From: Melastoma dodecandrum
Taxonomy: Eukaryota > Streptophyta > Magnoliopsida > Myrtales > Melastomataceae
Direction: 5' to 3'
NCBI GenBank assembly: GCA_029817715.1
Contig: JARUPY010000551.1
Span: 62,001-126,000, forward strand
Length of the DNA stretch: 64,000 bases
Part shown: positions 1 through 11,000 of the stretch, in pieces
How positions within the stretch are numbered: position 1 is the first letter of the stretch
Layout: every line of letters starts with the position of its first letter
The notes under the pieces: generated by a model
The model's database searches: none
The model's input: only the letters and a program-made list of their open reading frames with translations
What the model was told of the DNA's origin: nothing
Translations under genes and position numbers: made by a program

Positions 1-414
1 CAAATTAAATGACATCGCAGCCTTGCCGTCGCACCTGAACAAAACATGCCTAGAAATTACTTGTTGCCAATTTTTGCTATCGATCGAGTTAAATTATTTT
101 GTTAATCATAACTGACGTACGTGACACTCAGCTCAATCATCCAACGCGTCATAATCACGTGTATTTTTCAATAACGACGAGGGTAATTGGAGTAGTTTAT
201 CACCAACAACCGAAAAAGAATACACTGATCCTCATTTAATACTCCCAATATAAAAAAGAGGCACAGTGCATCCCGCAATTATGGGAGAGGGAGCTGAAAG
301 AACTGTTTCACTCCGACAAAACTCCTTCTTACATCCTCGGAAAAACAAAAAATAACAAAACTAGCGTGGAGAGTCAGGAACAAACATTGTGTTAGTCCGA
401 CAAGACGAGGTACT

Positions 415-480
415 ATGGCGATCCTCCAGTCTTCCCATTTCCTTGTTTTTTTTTGCTTGTTCTTTTTGGATGTTCAATGA
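415..480 (+). other. Upstream ORF (21 codons) 5' of ABCG22
   Basis: A short ORF opens with ATG at 415 and stops with TGA at 478-480, about 120 bases before the ABCG22 start. The peptide is hydrophobic and Phe/Leu-rich (starts MAILQSSHFL). Whether it lies in the transcript is not known, because the transcription start cannot be read from the sequence. If transcribed, it could lower translation of the main ORF. Confidence 0.25.
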
Positions 481-599
481 TCCTGGGTTTTGGTTTTGAT
501 CATGTTCCTATGTGCCGTTTTCATAACCGAAACAGATCTATAAATCTGCACCGTGGGGGTTACTCGCATTAATACGCACGGGAAACCGAACTAAAAGCC

Positions 600-3500
600 A
601 TGGAGAAGACGGGTTCGTCCCCCTCTGGACTGGCGAGGACGATATCCGATCAACTGGTGGAGGCGATCTCTGCGGCATTCAAGTCTCAGCCGTCCTCGAG
701 CGAAGCCATGGCGGACAACGGAGGGGGAGGTGGAGGAGGAGGGACGGGGACCTTATCGAGGAAGTCGAGCAGGAGCCATCTGATGGCGGCGTCCCCCGGC
801 AGAGCAGGAGGGAGCGGCGGAGGCGGGGGGAAGAACACTCACATCAGGAAGTCGAGGAGCGCGCAGCTGTCGTTGAGCCTGCAGGATGACGTGGGTAGCG
901 GGGCGGCGCTAAGCAGGGCGTCGAGCGCGAGCCTGGGGCTCTCGTTCTCATTCACGGGGTTCACCGTCCCACATGAGGAAGTCGACGACTCCAAGCCGTT
1001 CAGCGACGACGAGATCCGTAAGCCTCTCTTTGATCACACCGTCATCATCGTCCTCATCTCCATTGTCACTATTACTGTCACACTACCTTTATGATTAATT
1101 CCTGTTTGAGTTCCATGCAATGACTTAGGAAAAAATATGAACACACAGATATATAATGAGTTAAAGTTAATCGAGTGTTTTGGTAAAAAAAAAAGAAGCT
1201 AGATGGATTGTATGGTGCGTGCATGTGTGGCTATGAAATGTTGGAGGGTTCCAGTAAAGTGGGCTTTGAATAGTTCCCCGTGACGAAAGGGTGCATCTAC
1301 ATTTTGTCCCTTTTCAAGTAACATCGAAAATCACTCGCTTGTTGGTGTTTTTCTGGGAGTTTTGTCCACCTTTTATTCCTTTTTAGTGGCAAAAACATGG
1401 TCTAAGACACAAGTCAATAATAGTAATAACTAGTCAATTGGTATGTCACTAGCCCACTGATGGTCAGGTACATCTCCCCTCGTATCGTTGTGTACATGGC
1501 ATAAACAGCCCATTAGAGACATGGATACAGTGATCATTGCGTGACCATTGCGCGAGATTAATCCCGGTTCGCTCGTCTTGATGTCTTTCCGCAGCTGAGG
1601 ATCTAGAAGCAGGGATGCAAGAGCCGAAGTTCAGGGCGGAGCCGACCTTGCCGATTTACCTGAAGGTGATCGACCATCCTCCCTTGTTTGTGGAGACGAA
1701 CTAATGGCAGCCGCCCCAGGATTTTGTTTAATTTTTCTCGTTACGCGTCTTGCCGCCGGAGGTCAGTCCGACTCTAGCTAAATCGGTAGAGCGAGGACTG
1801 GCTCGGGTTTCCCGCTACTTTCCTGTTATACGCTTTTTCTGATGCGCGGGGCTGGCGGAGGTTTAGGCTAACAGGGCCGAAGACAGCTTACTACGAATGC
1901 AGGTTCTCTAGTCTTGTTTAGAATCTTGTCCTATTGTTTGTGCGGAATAAAGCAAAAGTCGAACAGGATTAGTCTGCAATGCTTGAAAAGAGTGACAGAT
2001 TGTCTGAACTGTCGATCCATAGGATTGGAGAGACTTATGGGTTGCTTTGTTTGATCTTGTCGCAGTTCACCGACATAACGTATAAGGTTGTCCTGAAAGG
2101 GCTGACACCAAGCCAGGAGAAAGAGAAGGACATCTTGAATGGGATCACAGGAGCGGTGAATCCGGGGGAAGTCCTCGCACTGATGGGCCCTTCAGGGAGC
2201 GGGAAGACTACCCTTCTGAGCCTGCTCGGTGGGAGGTTGCAGGGGAAGTCATCCATCACTGGGGGATCAATAACTTACAATGATCAGACTTACTCCAAGT
2301 TCCTGAAGAGCAGGATTGGGTTCGTGACTCAGGACGACATCCTGTTCCCTCACCTAACCGTGAAGGAGACATTGACTTACTCCGCACTGCTTCGGCTTCC
2401 TAAGACACTGTCAAAGGATCAGAAGGCAAAGAGAGCATTGGATGTTATTTACGACTTGGGATTAGAGAGGTAACGCAATGAATGGTTTTTTTGCCGTTCG
2501 TCTGTTTTTCTCGCGTTTAGTAGATCATGTGATGTCCGTGGCTTGGGCAGGTGCCAGGACACGATGATAGGTGGATCGTTCGTCCGGGGAGTGTCCGGTG
2601 GGGAGAGGAAGAGGGTATGCATTGGCAATGAGATCCTAATCAATCCGTCTCTTCTGTTTCTAGATGAACCGACTTCCGGGTTGGACTCCACAACAGCACT
2701 GAGGATCGTTCAGATGCTACAGGACATCGCGGCGGTAATTCATGTCTATGTTCGAGCAATCAATTGTAATCAGCTCTCGTTGTTCCTGGGCTTATTGATT
2801 AAAGTTCTTTATTCTAACGGTAGGCTGGAAAGACAGTGGTTACGACGATACATCAGCCGTCGAGCAGACTATTTCACAAGTTTGACAAATTGATCCTGCT
2901 AGGAAAAGGGAGCTTGATCTACTTCGGCCAAGCTTCGGAAGTGATGGTATACTTTTCTTCCATCGGATGTTCTCCACTGATAGCGATGAACCCGGCAGAG
3001 TTCTTGCTGGACCTTGCAAACGGGAACATCAATGACATCTCCGTTCCTTCGGAGTTGGAAGACAAAGTTCAGATGGAAAATCACTCGAGTCATGCTCAGA
3101 ATGGGAAGCTGTCTCCGCAGGATGTCCATGACGTAATGGAATTCTTATTCGCCCTTCGACCAAAACAGCTTCGTATGGTTTTTCGCCTGATTGTGTTTCA
3201 TGTCTCTGTCCTGTGCAGTATCTCGTTGAGGCATATGAAACCCGAGTTGCCGAAAGTGAGAAGAAGAAGATCCTGGAACAGATCCCGGTTGACGAAGTGC
3301 TCAAGTCAAAGGTAGCGTTGCCAAAGAGGCAGTGGGGAGCGAGCTGGTGGGAACAGTATTCGATCCTGTTCTGCAGAGGGATCAAGGAGCGAAGGCACGA
3401 GTACTTCAGCTGGTTAAGGATCACACAAGTTGTTGCAACCGCCGTTATTCTCGGCCTTCTCTGGTGGCAATCTGACAGCAAGACCGTCAAAGGTCTTCAG

Positions 3501-4363
3501 GATCAGGTAACCGTGCATTTCATTCCAGGTCGAATTTCCGAAGTCACAGACATGTTCTGACTCTCTTCTTTCGCGGATGCATTTTCAGGCAGGTTTGATA
3601 TTCTTCATAGCCGTGTTCTGGGGATTCTTCCCAGTGTTCACCGCCATCTTCACCTTCCCTCAAGAGCGAGCCATGCTCAGCAAGGAACGAGCGGCTGACA
3701 TGTACAGGCTAAGTGCTTACTTCGTTGCCAGGACCACGAGTGATCTACCGCTGGACCTCCTGCTCCCCGTTCTTTTCCTCCTCATCGTGTACTTCATGGC
3801 AGGCCTGAGATTGGATGCCTCTTGCTTCTTCCTCACTCTGCTCGCTGTCTTCTTGTGCATCGTTGCTGCTCAGGTATGAAAACCCAGTGTCAGTGATTGT
3901 GCCTTGGATCATCCCAATTCCTTAGAGTTGGTTTCGTCCTTGGTAATGATCAGGGCCTCGGGCTGGCCATAGGCGCGACTCTAATGGACTTGAAGAAGGC
4001 CACAACCCTAGCCTCTGTAACTGTAATGACTTTCATGCTTGCGGGGGGATTCTTCGTCCAGGTAAGAAAACTAATTTCATTTCCCCGTGTGGATAAAACT
4101 AGCTCCGTTCCTGATTATGACGTTCTCTGTCGTCTTCCTGATGGCAGAGAGTCCCGGCTTTTGTTTCGTGGATCCGATACCTCTCGTTCAACTACCACAC
4201 GTACAAGCTCCTCCTGAAGATACAGTTCGGGGAGGCCGCGGAGAGGATAAACGTGGGGATGGTGGACAACGGCTGTAGGGAGGTGACTGCTCTGGTGATC
4301 ATGGTCGTCGGGTATCGCCTCCTGGCATACATCTCACTGAGGAGGATGAAATCAGGGTCATGA
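600..4363 (+). CDS. ABCG22: ABCG22-like half-size ABC transporter (WBC family)
   Basis: Nine deduced coding exons: 600-1017, 1595-1665, 2066-2469, 2551-2734, 2824-3132, 3219-3506, 3589-3873, 3954-4061, 4148-4363. They join in frame to 760 residues, close to the roughly 750 of Arabidopsis ABCG22. The order is the reverse one typical of ABCG: ATP-binding domain first, membrane domain second. Visible motifs are Walker A GPSGSGKT (about residue 204), signature VSGGERKR (about 312), Walker [13 protein letters not shown] (about 332) and H-loop TTIHQPSS. The membrane helices are spread over exons 6-9. The low-complexity Gly/Ser N-terminus with the [20 protein letters not shown] block matches the ABCG22 subgroup. 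ABCG22 is a plasma-membrane exporter linked in Arabidopsis to stomatal water-loss control; its substrate is unsettled. All splice sites are GT-AG and no lesion is seen. Confidence 0.93.
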
Positions 4364-7300
4364 AGAGAAGACCGCGGCCCGTTCTTTTTCCGCAACACGA
4401 CCCAGAAGGCCGACTCAATGCGATGTTTATTTTCCAAATGCAATATCACAGAGCTAAAGAGCTAAAATATCAAAACTATTTTAGTACAATTATACTTTCC
4501 AAAACCAAGCAGTGGACGTCCCTCGTCCTATGCTCCCGAACCATCATTTAAACTTTGGACAATTGTCTGGCCTTGTCCACAGAGATCACGGGGGGTGGGG
4601 GGGGAGATCAGATACCTCCTCACAAGTTGCTGCCAGACATTGAGACACACAACAACTGCAGGGGAAACGACTTGAAGTTTCAATACTAAATCGCTCTCGC
4701 TAAGACAATAGCTACTTGGGCAAAGAACGTTTCCTCCCTCCTTACCCTAGCCTTCTCCCCACCCCCTCGTCTCTTCAAATGGCGATTGCAATGTTGCTGT
4801 ACGGAGTCGTGTTCCTGTCCTTGTCCTGCGCATGCTTCAAGATCCTCTACATTCTCCTTTTCCCCTTCCTCTTAATCCTCGAGTGAATCCCCGCCACACC
4901 CACCGGAAAAGAAGCCCGGCTCGGTCAGCTGGTCCATCTTTTACCCATCAGGGTGTGATCGTCCCCCCTCTCTTTGGCTGCTTGCTTATTTTTAGTGCAA
5001 GCAGGATGGCCAGTATCCCCAATTTTCCACCATTAGTTCGTTTCGTATCGTATCGGTCATGTTAGGTCATTACATTGTTATCGGCGGCGTGTTTGCTGAT
5101 GTCATAATCATGGTAGGTTTCTTTGTATCTGTAAAGCCCCCACCTATTTACTTTGGTGGGCACATGCATGAATCGTGGTGTATGGTATTGGCATGCATTT
5201 TTCCGAAAGTTGGCTTCCTCGGGTCTTGTCCTGAACTTCTGTTAATCGCACCCAAAATAGTGCAGATCGAACACAAATTCCAGGGTAGGCAGCCGAAACA
5301 GTCCGTCTTCTGGTCAGATTCCTAGAATGCAAAAACAACTTTAAAACCCTTTTTTTTTTAATTATTATCAAATCGACATTCCAAATTCACCCCGTGATTT
5401 AGAAAAGGCGGATTCGAGCAATAAGGGTGATGGAAAACGCGTCCCTGTTGTCATCGTCTCCGGGACTGAGGCGGTGGCGGGAGATGTCTGGCGGCGATGC
5501 TCCTTCCGCATAAATGGACAAAAAGTCTAAAATCACTGATTATGACAAAATGGACCTCTGAGTCAAATATGTCTACTCGATTTTTTAAGAAGAGATCAAA
5601 GATGATCACTAAATCCATGATAATCCCTCTAATTGGCTATATTCCCTTATTTCTTCGAACCATGAGATTGTCTTAGATAAGATATTGTGTGGAGACTTGG
5701 AACCAATTTTTTTTTTTTTTTTGGTTTCAACATGCTTTTCACATGTTATTAAAGGGTCATGAGTTCAAATTCGCGTATGCAAGGAATGAGCCAAAAAGTC
5801 CACCTAATCTTGAATCTCAGAGCGAATGACGTCGATCCGATTCTTAAGGTAAAAAGGATAAGAAGGAAGATGAAGATGATCAATTGATCCCTCCAACAAC
5901 AGGTTGGTTCTATTGGGGCCTTTTCCTCGAACCAAATCTGTCTTTGGAGACGGATCTTATTGTGTCCGATTATTTGGCCATGTAGGATACAGATGGGACG
6001 ATGTGATTGACATTGATTTTTGCCCCTCCCCGACAAGCAACAACGATTATAGTTCCCACGTGTATCCCCAGCCGACGTGATTGAGAAAGTCTTCTTGTTC
6101 GTGAGTTTTGGGTTTTTATGACAAATGATGGATGATCCAGAAACTTCCAGACAAATCTAAGTGGCAATGTCCTCCCAACCAGCATTCGACACGCACACCC
6201 TTTTAGCATATCTGCCTATTATTAGGTACGATGACTCTGAACAATCAAAACTTTTTGTTTTCTAACGTTATTAGTAGATCGGGATAGACTTGCATTCGGA
6301 AAATTTTAACATGCCAACGTTTTAATCAAGAAGTGGAATTTTGAGTAGTGTTTTGCGCGACCATATTAACCCGACCAAGGCGATTACGTGGTAATAATGA
6401 TTTTATGAATGAGACATACTAGAGGAATGTTAGTCGGTAAAGTTAATTCTAAAATTTTTTTTACGAACAGTTTTATAATTCGCAAATTACAACAGTTAAC
6501 GTTGGTTTTTTAAGAAGAAAATCACTAAATAAAAAGGGCAAAATAAAGTTAAAAAAAATATTTCAATAGTTATCCTTACTTTTGAAAAAAAGAAAAAGTT
6601 GCTCGAAGTTGTAACTTTTTTTTTTACCAAAAATAAGTAAGTAATAAAATTGGAATAAAGGGTTGTGCTTATTTTTTTTAAAGAAGATACTCGATAGTTA
6701 AAATTAACGACTTCCTTTTTATTATATTGAATTCATTATTTTAAGTAGTAATTTTATGTGATTTGATCAAACATTATAAAATGACTACTTGAAATAGTGA
6801 TTTTATTCGAAAAAACTCACGTTGCTCTTTGAAGTAGCGAGGACTCAAGGAATATAATATGCATGTATAAAAAAATAAAATAAAACAAACGCTAATGACG
6901 TCGTACATAACCCCGGGGATTTATTACTCCAAAAAGGAAAATAAAAAAAGGGCGAAAGGTTTCGAGCAAACTTGTGATTGTTGTTTATTGTTTTAGCTAA
7001 GCTCATGGCGTGAAGGAATTAGACAACGAGACGTAGGTGTCTGAGTGAGGTTTTGTCACTATTTTTTTTGCACGAGTGATGCGGCTTCTGTCCGAATATT
7101 CCTTCGCTCACAAGTGTCCGGCTGGCCAAATCTAATCCAATGAAGAGCTTAGTTCATTAATAATATTAGTAACAAAGGCCGATTTTCTTGAGGTACAAAA
7201 TTTGTGAAAAGCTGATTTTAAAACATTAGTAAACAAATTTTAAAATTAAGGACCATATTTCGTAAAATTTTATACCGACTCATCCAATGGACCTCTTTCT

Positions 7301-8098
7301 TCTTTTACCACGGTGGCTGTTTGACATATTTTAAAGAAGAATTGTTGTAATCTTACATTTTTTAACGTCTAGGGCAGAAACCCTTTTTTTATATAAAAAT
7401 AATAATAGCGAATTCACATCGAATATTGTAGTGGTCCGAATTGAATGTTGAGAAGTTGATTCACTAAAAATCATACACGGGTGGATTATTTATTGGCTTT
7501 ACCATACGATCGTCCGTTGGCAAGTCAAAAAGGCTACCAAACGTTTCACGTTTTCGACATAACCAGCGTTAATTCTTTAAGAAAAAAAGCGTCAAATCGA
7601 CTGATTCAAACTCACCCCGATCGTAATCACTCTTTTATTTTTTAATTATATTTTTCTTTGATACTTGTCGACGTGATGTGATTTAATTAGTAAAACCCAT
7701 TTGCTATTAGATAATATTAAATAAAAGTGTGTAAAAACAATAATCATTCTATACGTAGTATTATTTGGGTTTGCCGGCAATCCCACATACTTCCACCGCA
7801 AACAAGACGAATTCCCTCGCATAGTAGTCATCACGTTTCAGGATGGATATTTTCCATAAATGTACCCAAAGAATACTGGATCGAGAATCAACTTACAAGT
7901 TTTGGTATCGGTTTCCGTATTCGTTATTCTAGGTCCAAGTACTATAATTTTAAAATAAAATTTTTTATATATAATATATACATATATTTTTAATTTTTGT
8001 TTTTTTGTTTTTTTTTTGGCGATCCTCTTTCGTTCTGTACTTGGAAATAATAATTAACGTGATCGATCGCAACACATCCTTGGACTGTAAAAAAAGGG
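4364..8098. other. AT-rich intergenic region
   Basis: The first part (to about 5,330) is mixed-composition sequence, probably the 3' UTR and flank of ABCG22, and holds one short hydrophobic ORF listed separately. From about 5,330 to 8,098 the DNA is AT-rich with A and T runs (for example T tract near 5708-5722). No coding pattern, RNA gene or intact transposon was recognised. Confidence 0.6.
4779..4886 (+). CDS. Possible 35-residue hydrophobic micropeptide
   Basis: ATG at 4779, TGA at 4884-4886. The peptide is almost entirely hydrophobic with two cysteines (starts MAIAMLLYGVVFLSLSCACF), as for a single membrane span. It lies about 400 bases past the ABCG22 stop, after a pyrimidine-rich stretch that could be a leader. 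I recognise no family. It could be chance: an ORF this short is expected at random, and T/C-rich DNA gives hydrophobic peptides. Confidence 0.2.
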   Translation: MAIAMLLYGVVFLSLSCACFKILYILLFPFLLILE

Positions 8099-8123
8099 GT
8101 AATTTGTGGGAAGCGGCTAACGG

Positions 8124-8135
8124 TACGTGCACGTA
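8124..8135. repeat. Subterminal 12-bp palindrome, left end
   Basis: TACGTGCACGTA is a perfect palindrome inside the terminal repeat. The same 12 bases recur at 9531-9542 near the right end. Its two ACGTG cores resemble bZIP/bHLH sites, but a role in transposase binding is equally possible. Confidence 0.6.
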
Positions 8136-8229
8136 ACCGTTACGTGCTTTACTAAAATCGATTTTTTTTTTAGTAAAGTTTACTAAAAATCGATGTTTTT
8201 TAGTAAAATCGTTAGTAAATTACTAAAAA

Positions 8230-8520
8230 ACATTAGTAATCCGTTACTAATTTTTCACTGTTTGACCAATAGGAAAGTTACTAAACTAGGTTTAGTAAAT
8301 CTGCGAAAAAATTTACTAAACTTTTTAGTAACCGATTACTAAAAATAACGGTGATTTGACAGTTTTTTTTAGTAATCGTTACTAAAATTTCACTGTTCAA
8401 CTTTAGTAATCGGTTACTAAAAAGTTTAGTAATTTTTTCCGCCGATTTACTAAACCTAGTTTAGTAACTTTCCGAATGGTCAAACAGTGAAAAATTAGTA
8501 GCGGTTACTAATTTTTTGTA
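8230..8520. repeat. Inner hairpin of left arm
   Basis: The segment starting near 8230 (CACTGTTTGACC... GTTACTAAACTAGG...) is repeated in reverse complement up to about 8520, with its turn near 8370. The matching hairpin in the right arm is at about 9145-9440, so four related copies of one module alternate in orientation. Confidence 0.75.
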
Positions 8521-9144
8521 ATAAAATTTGTAATACTAGTAATTTTCCAGGTAGGCCGTCCGGAGATTTTAGTAATGATTTACTAATTTTGTAAGCGAAA
8601 TTAGTAAATTACTGTTTGACATAGTAAAGTCGTTAGTAAATTACTAATTTTTTTAGTTTTTTCGTAATCGTTTACTACTTTTTGAACAAAATTCAGTAAC
8701 CAATTACTAAACTTTTTAGTAATTTCAGTAAATGAACAGTACATTCCGAACCTAAAACTGAACCTGTTTTCAATGTGAAATTACCATTTTACCCCTCCTG
8801 TAAAATTATAAATAGGTTCGGTTTTAGGTTTGGAGTGAAAATTCGTAAACGATTTTGTAATTTATCGCAGGGGTAAAATGGTAATTTCACACTGAAAACA
8901 GGTTCAGTTTTAGTTTCGGAATGTACTGTTCATTTTAGAAAATTACTAAAAAAATTAGTAATTGGTTACGAAATTTTTTCCCAAAAGTAGTAAACCATTA
9001 CGAATATTTTTTAAAAAAATTAGTAATTTACTAACGATTTTACTATGTTACACAATAATTTATTAATTTTTTTAACACAATTAGTAAATCATTACTAAAA
9101 TCTCCGGACGGGAAACCTGGAAAATTACTACTATTACTAATTTT

Positions 9145-9440
9145 TTAACAAAATATTAGTAACCGGTACTAATTTTTCACTGTTTGACCATTCGGAAAGT
9201 TACTAAACTAGGTTTAGTAAATCGGCGGAAAAATTTACTAAACTTTTTAGTAACCGATTACTAAAGTTGAACAGTGAAATTTTAGTAACGATTACTAAAA
9301 AAACTGTCAAATCAACGTTATTTTTAGTAATCGGTTACTAAAAAGTTTAGTAAATTTTCCGGCCGATTTACTAAACCTAGTTTAGTAACTTTCCGAATGG
9401 TCAAACAGTGAAAAATTAGTAACCGATTACTAATTTTTTT
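9145..9440. repeat. Inner hairpin of right arm
   Basis: This is the counterpart of the left-arm hairpin. It begins with the CACTGTTTGACCATTCGG segment and returns through the complementary CCGAATGGTCAAACAGTG segment; the turn lies near 9290. Confidence 0.75.
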
Positions 9441-9567
9441 TAGTAATTTACTAATCATTTTACTAAAAAAAGTCGATTTTTAGTAAATATTACTAAAATT
9501 TTGATCGAATTTAGTAAAGCACGTAACGGTTACGTGCACGTACCGTTAGCCGCTTCCGTAATTTGTG

Positions 9568-10406
9568 TGGACATGGAATTCTTGCAACATAGTTTTCTTT
9601 TTTTTTTAAAAAAAAGGCGATTTATTAACGTCATATGTTGTTGACAAGCGTTCCCCAAAATATGAATGTCGTCTGAATTCTTTCACTTACTTAAAAGGAC
9701 ATTTTTAACGAAGAAATTACCGGGAGAGAGCGTTAGGGTAGGGGTCACGAACAGGTAACATAGGATCCGTATTAATACGTGTTTTCGAATAAATAAGAAA
9801 AGTTTTTAATTCTAAATTTTTTAAAATCGATGATATAAGTACGATTTTAGGACACGTGACATAATATATTTTAAGTTTTAATTTAATTTTGGTTTTGAAA
9901 ATTTTTGAAAAACAAGAGGCAGACAAACCCCACCCCCCCACTATCCTATCACCACCACTAAACTAATAATTATAATTATAATTATTTTTTAAAAATTTAA
10001 ACTCGTTTTCTTCTTCTTTTCTTCGACTCTTTGTTTCTTCCCCCTGACTCTGTCTGACCACCCCACCATCATCATCATCATCATAATAGGATCCATTTCC
10101 CATTCACCGGCCCTCCCTTTTCCCCTTTTCTCCCCCCCCCCCTCCCCCGAATTTCCCCCATTTCCCAAACCCCTCCAATCTCCCCCCCACCCCTGTTCTC
10201 TGCCTCTCCAGTTCTCCTTTGGCTTGAGTCCCCCCAACCCCCACAATTCATCAAGACCGACCGAACCCAGGACAGGAAAACTCAACAAGTTTGAAACTTT
10301 ACCGAGTAACTGCTTGTTTGGCGATCGGGGCCTGTTCCCATAACTATTTCCATTGAGATTTCGAGTCCGGAGGGTCCGGTCTCTGTTTTCCTGCGCTTGC
10401 GTTTCC
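9568..10406. other. 5' flank of the small Cys-rich protein gene
   Basis: AT-rich to about 9,990, then strongly pyrimidine-rich on the + strand (10,010-10,260) with a CATCATCAT tract near 10,066-10,083. The pyrimidine-rich part is likely promoter or 5' leader of the gene at 10,407. No clear TATA box is assigned. Confidence 0.4.
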
Positions 10407-11000
10407 ATGAAGTGGCACCGCCTCCCAATACTCCTCCGTTCCCCGTCTTCGAATCGGAGGGAACCGCTCCTCGAGCCGAGACCGTCGCCCTCGGAAGTCG
10501 CAGCACGGTCGGCGGGCTACCCTGTCCCCAGGACGAGGATGCATCGCGGGAAGATCACGAGGGCACACGTGGCGGAAGCGGTGGGTAGTACCACGGCGGA
10601 GTGCGCGGCCGTTTGCTGTTGCTTTCCTTGTGGGATAGTGAACCTGGTAGTGTTGGTGGTGTACAGGGTGCCGGTGAGTCTCTGTAGGAAGGTGTGGCGG
10701 AGGAGGGGGAGGAGGAGGAAGAGGAGGCAGCAGATAAAGGAGGGGATGGGGATGGCGCCTCCACCGAAGGGGAGGAGGCCGTCGTCGTGCAGGAGAGAGG
10801 AGGGGAAGGAGACGGACATGTGGAAGGAGGAAGTGGTGGTGGTGGGGAGGAAGGACGAGGCGGCGGAGAGGCTGGAGAAGGAGATGTGGGAGAGATTCTA
10901 CAACACTGGGTTCTGGAGGAGTCCTTCTCAGAGAGAGCAGCCGCAGCAGAAGATAGCCGATCATCAAAATCAAGCCCAGCAGCAGCAGCAGCCCCTTTGA
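10407..11000 (+). CDS. Plant-specific Cys-rich/basic protein of unknown function
   Basis: Single-exon ORF of 197 residues. The first in-frame ATG is at 10,407 and the stop at 10,998-11,000; the frame is open upstream but has no earlier ATG. The conserved core is TAECAAVCCCFPCGIVNLVV followed by VYRVPVSLCRKVWRRR and a long Arg/Lys-rich stretch. It ends with a second conserved block, EKEMWERFYNTGFWRSPSQRE, and a Gln-rich tail. From memory this pattern matches an uncharacterised land-plant family that includes At3g11690 and At5g06380. The hydrophobic Cys core followed by basic residues suggests a lipid-modified or membrane-associated segment, which is inference. No function is established that I know of. 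Confidence 0.8.
   Translation: MKWHRLPILLRSPSSNRREPLLEPRPSPSEVAARSAGYPVPRTRMHRGKITRAHVAEAVGSTTAECAAVCCCFPCGIVNLVVLVVYRVPVSLCRKVWRRRGRRRKRRQQIKEGMGMAPPPKGRRPSSCRREEGKETDMWKEEVVVVGRKDEAAERLEKEMWERFYNTGFWRSPSQREQPQQKIADHQNQAQQQQQPL

Larger units (their letters stand above)
8099..9567. mobile_element. Nested-palindrome Mutator-like foldback element with 10-bp TSD
   Basis: The element spans 8109-9557. It is bounded by perfect terminal inverted repeats of at least 46 bp (left end GGAAGCGGCTAACGG, right end its complement) and by a perfect direct repeat GTAATTTGTG at 8099-8108 and 9558-9567. A 10-bp duplication fits the 8-11 bp range of Mutator-like elements; hAT gives 8 and CACTA 3. Nearly the whole element is one long inverted repeat centred near 8835. 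Each arm holds a further hairpin (about 8230-8520 and 9145-9440) that is itself palindromic. TTAGTAA/TTACTAA motifs recur dozens of times. It has no ORF, so it is non-autonomous. Confidence 0.85.

Noticed and set aside
8109..9557. CRISPR-like array of TTAGTAA repeats
   Set aside because: Repeats are too short, in both orientations, with irregular spacing and within a transposon; eukaryotic context.
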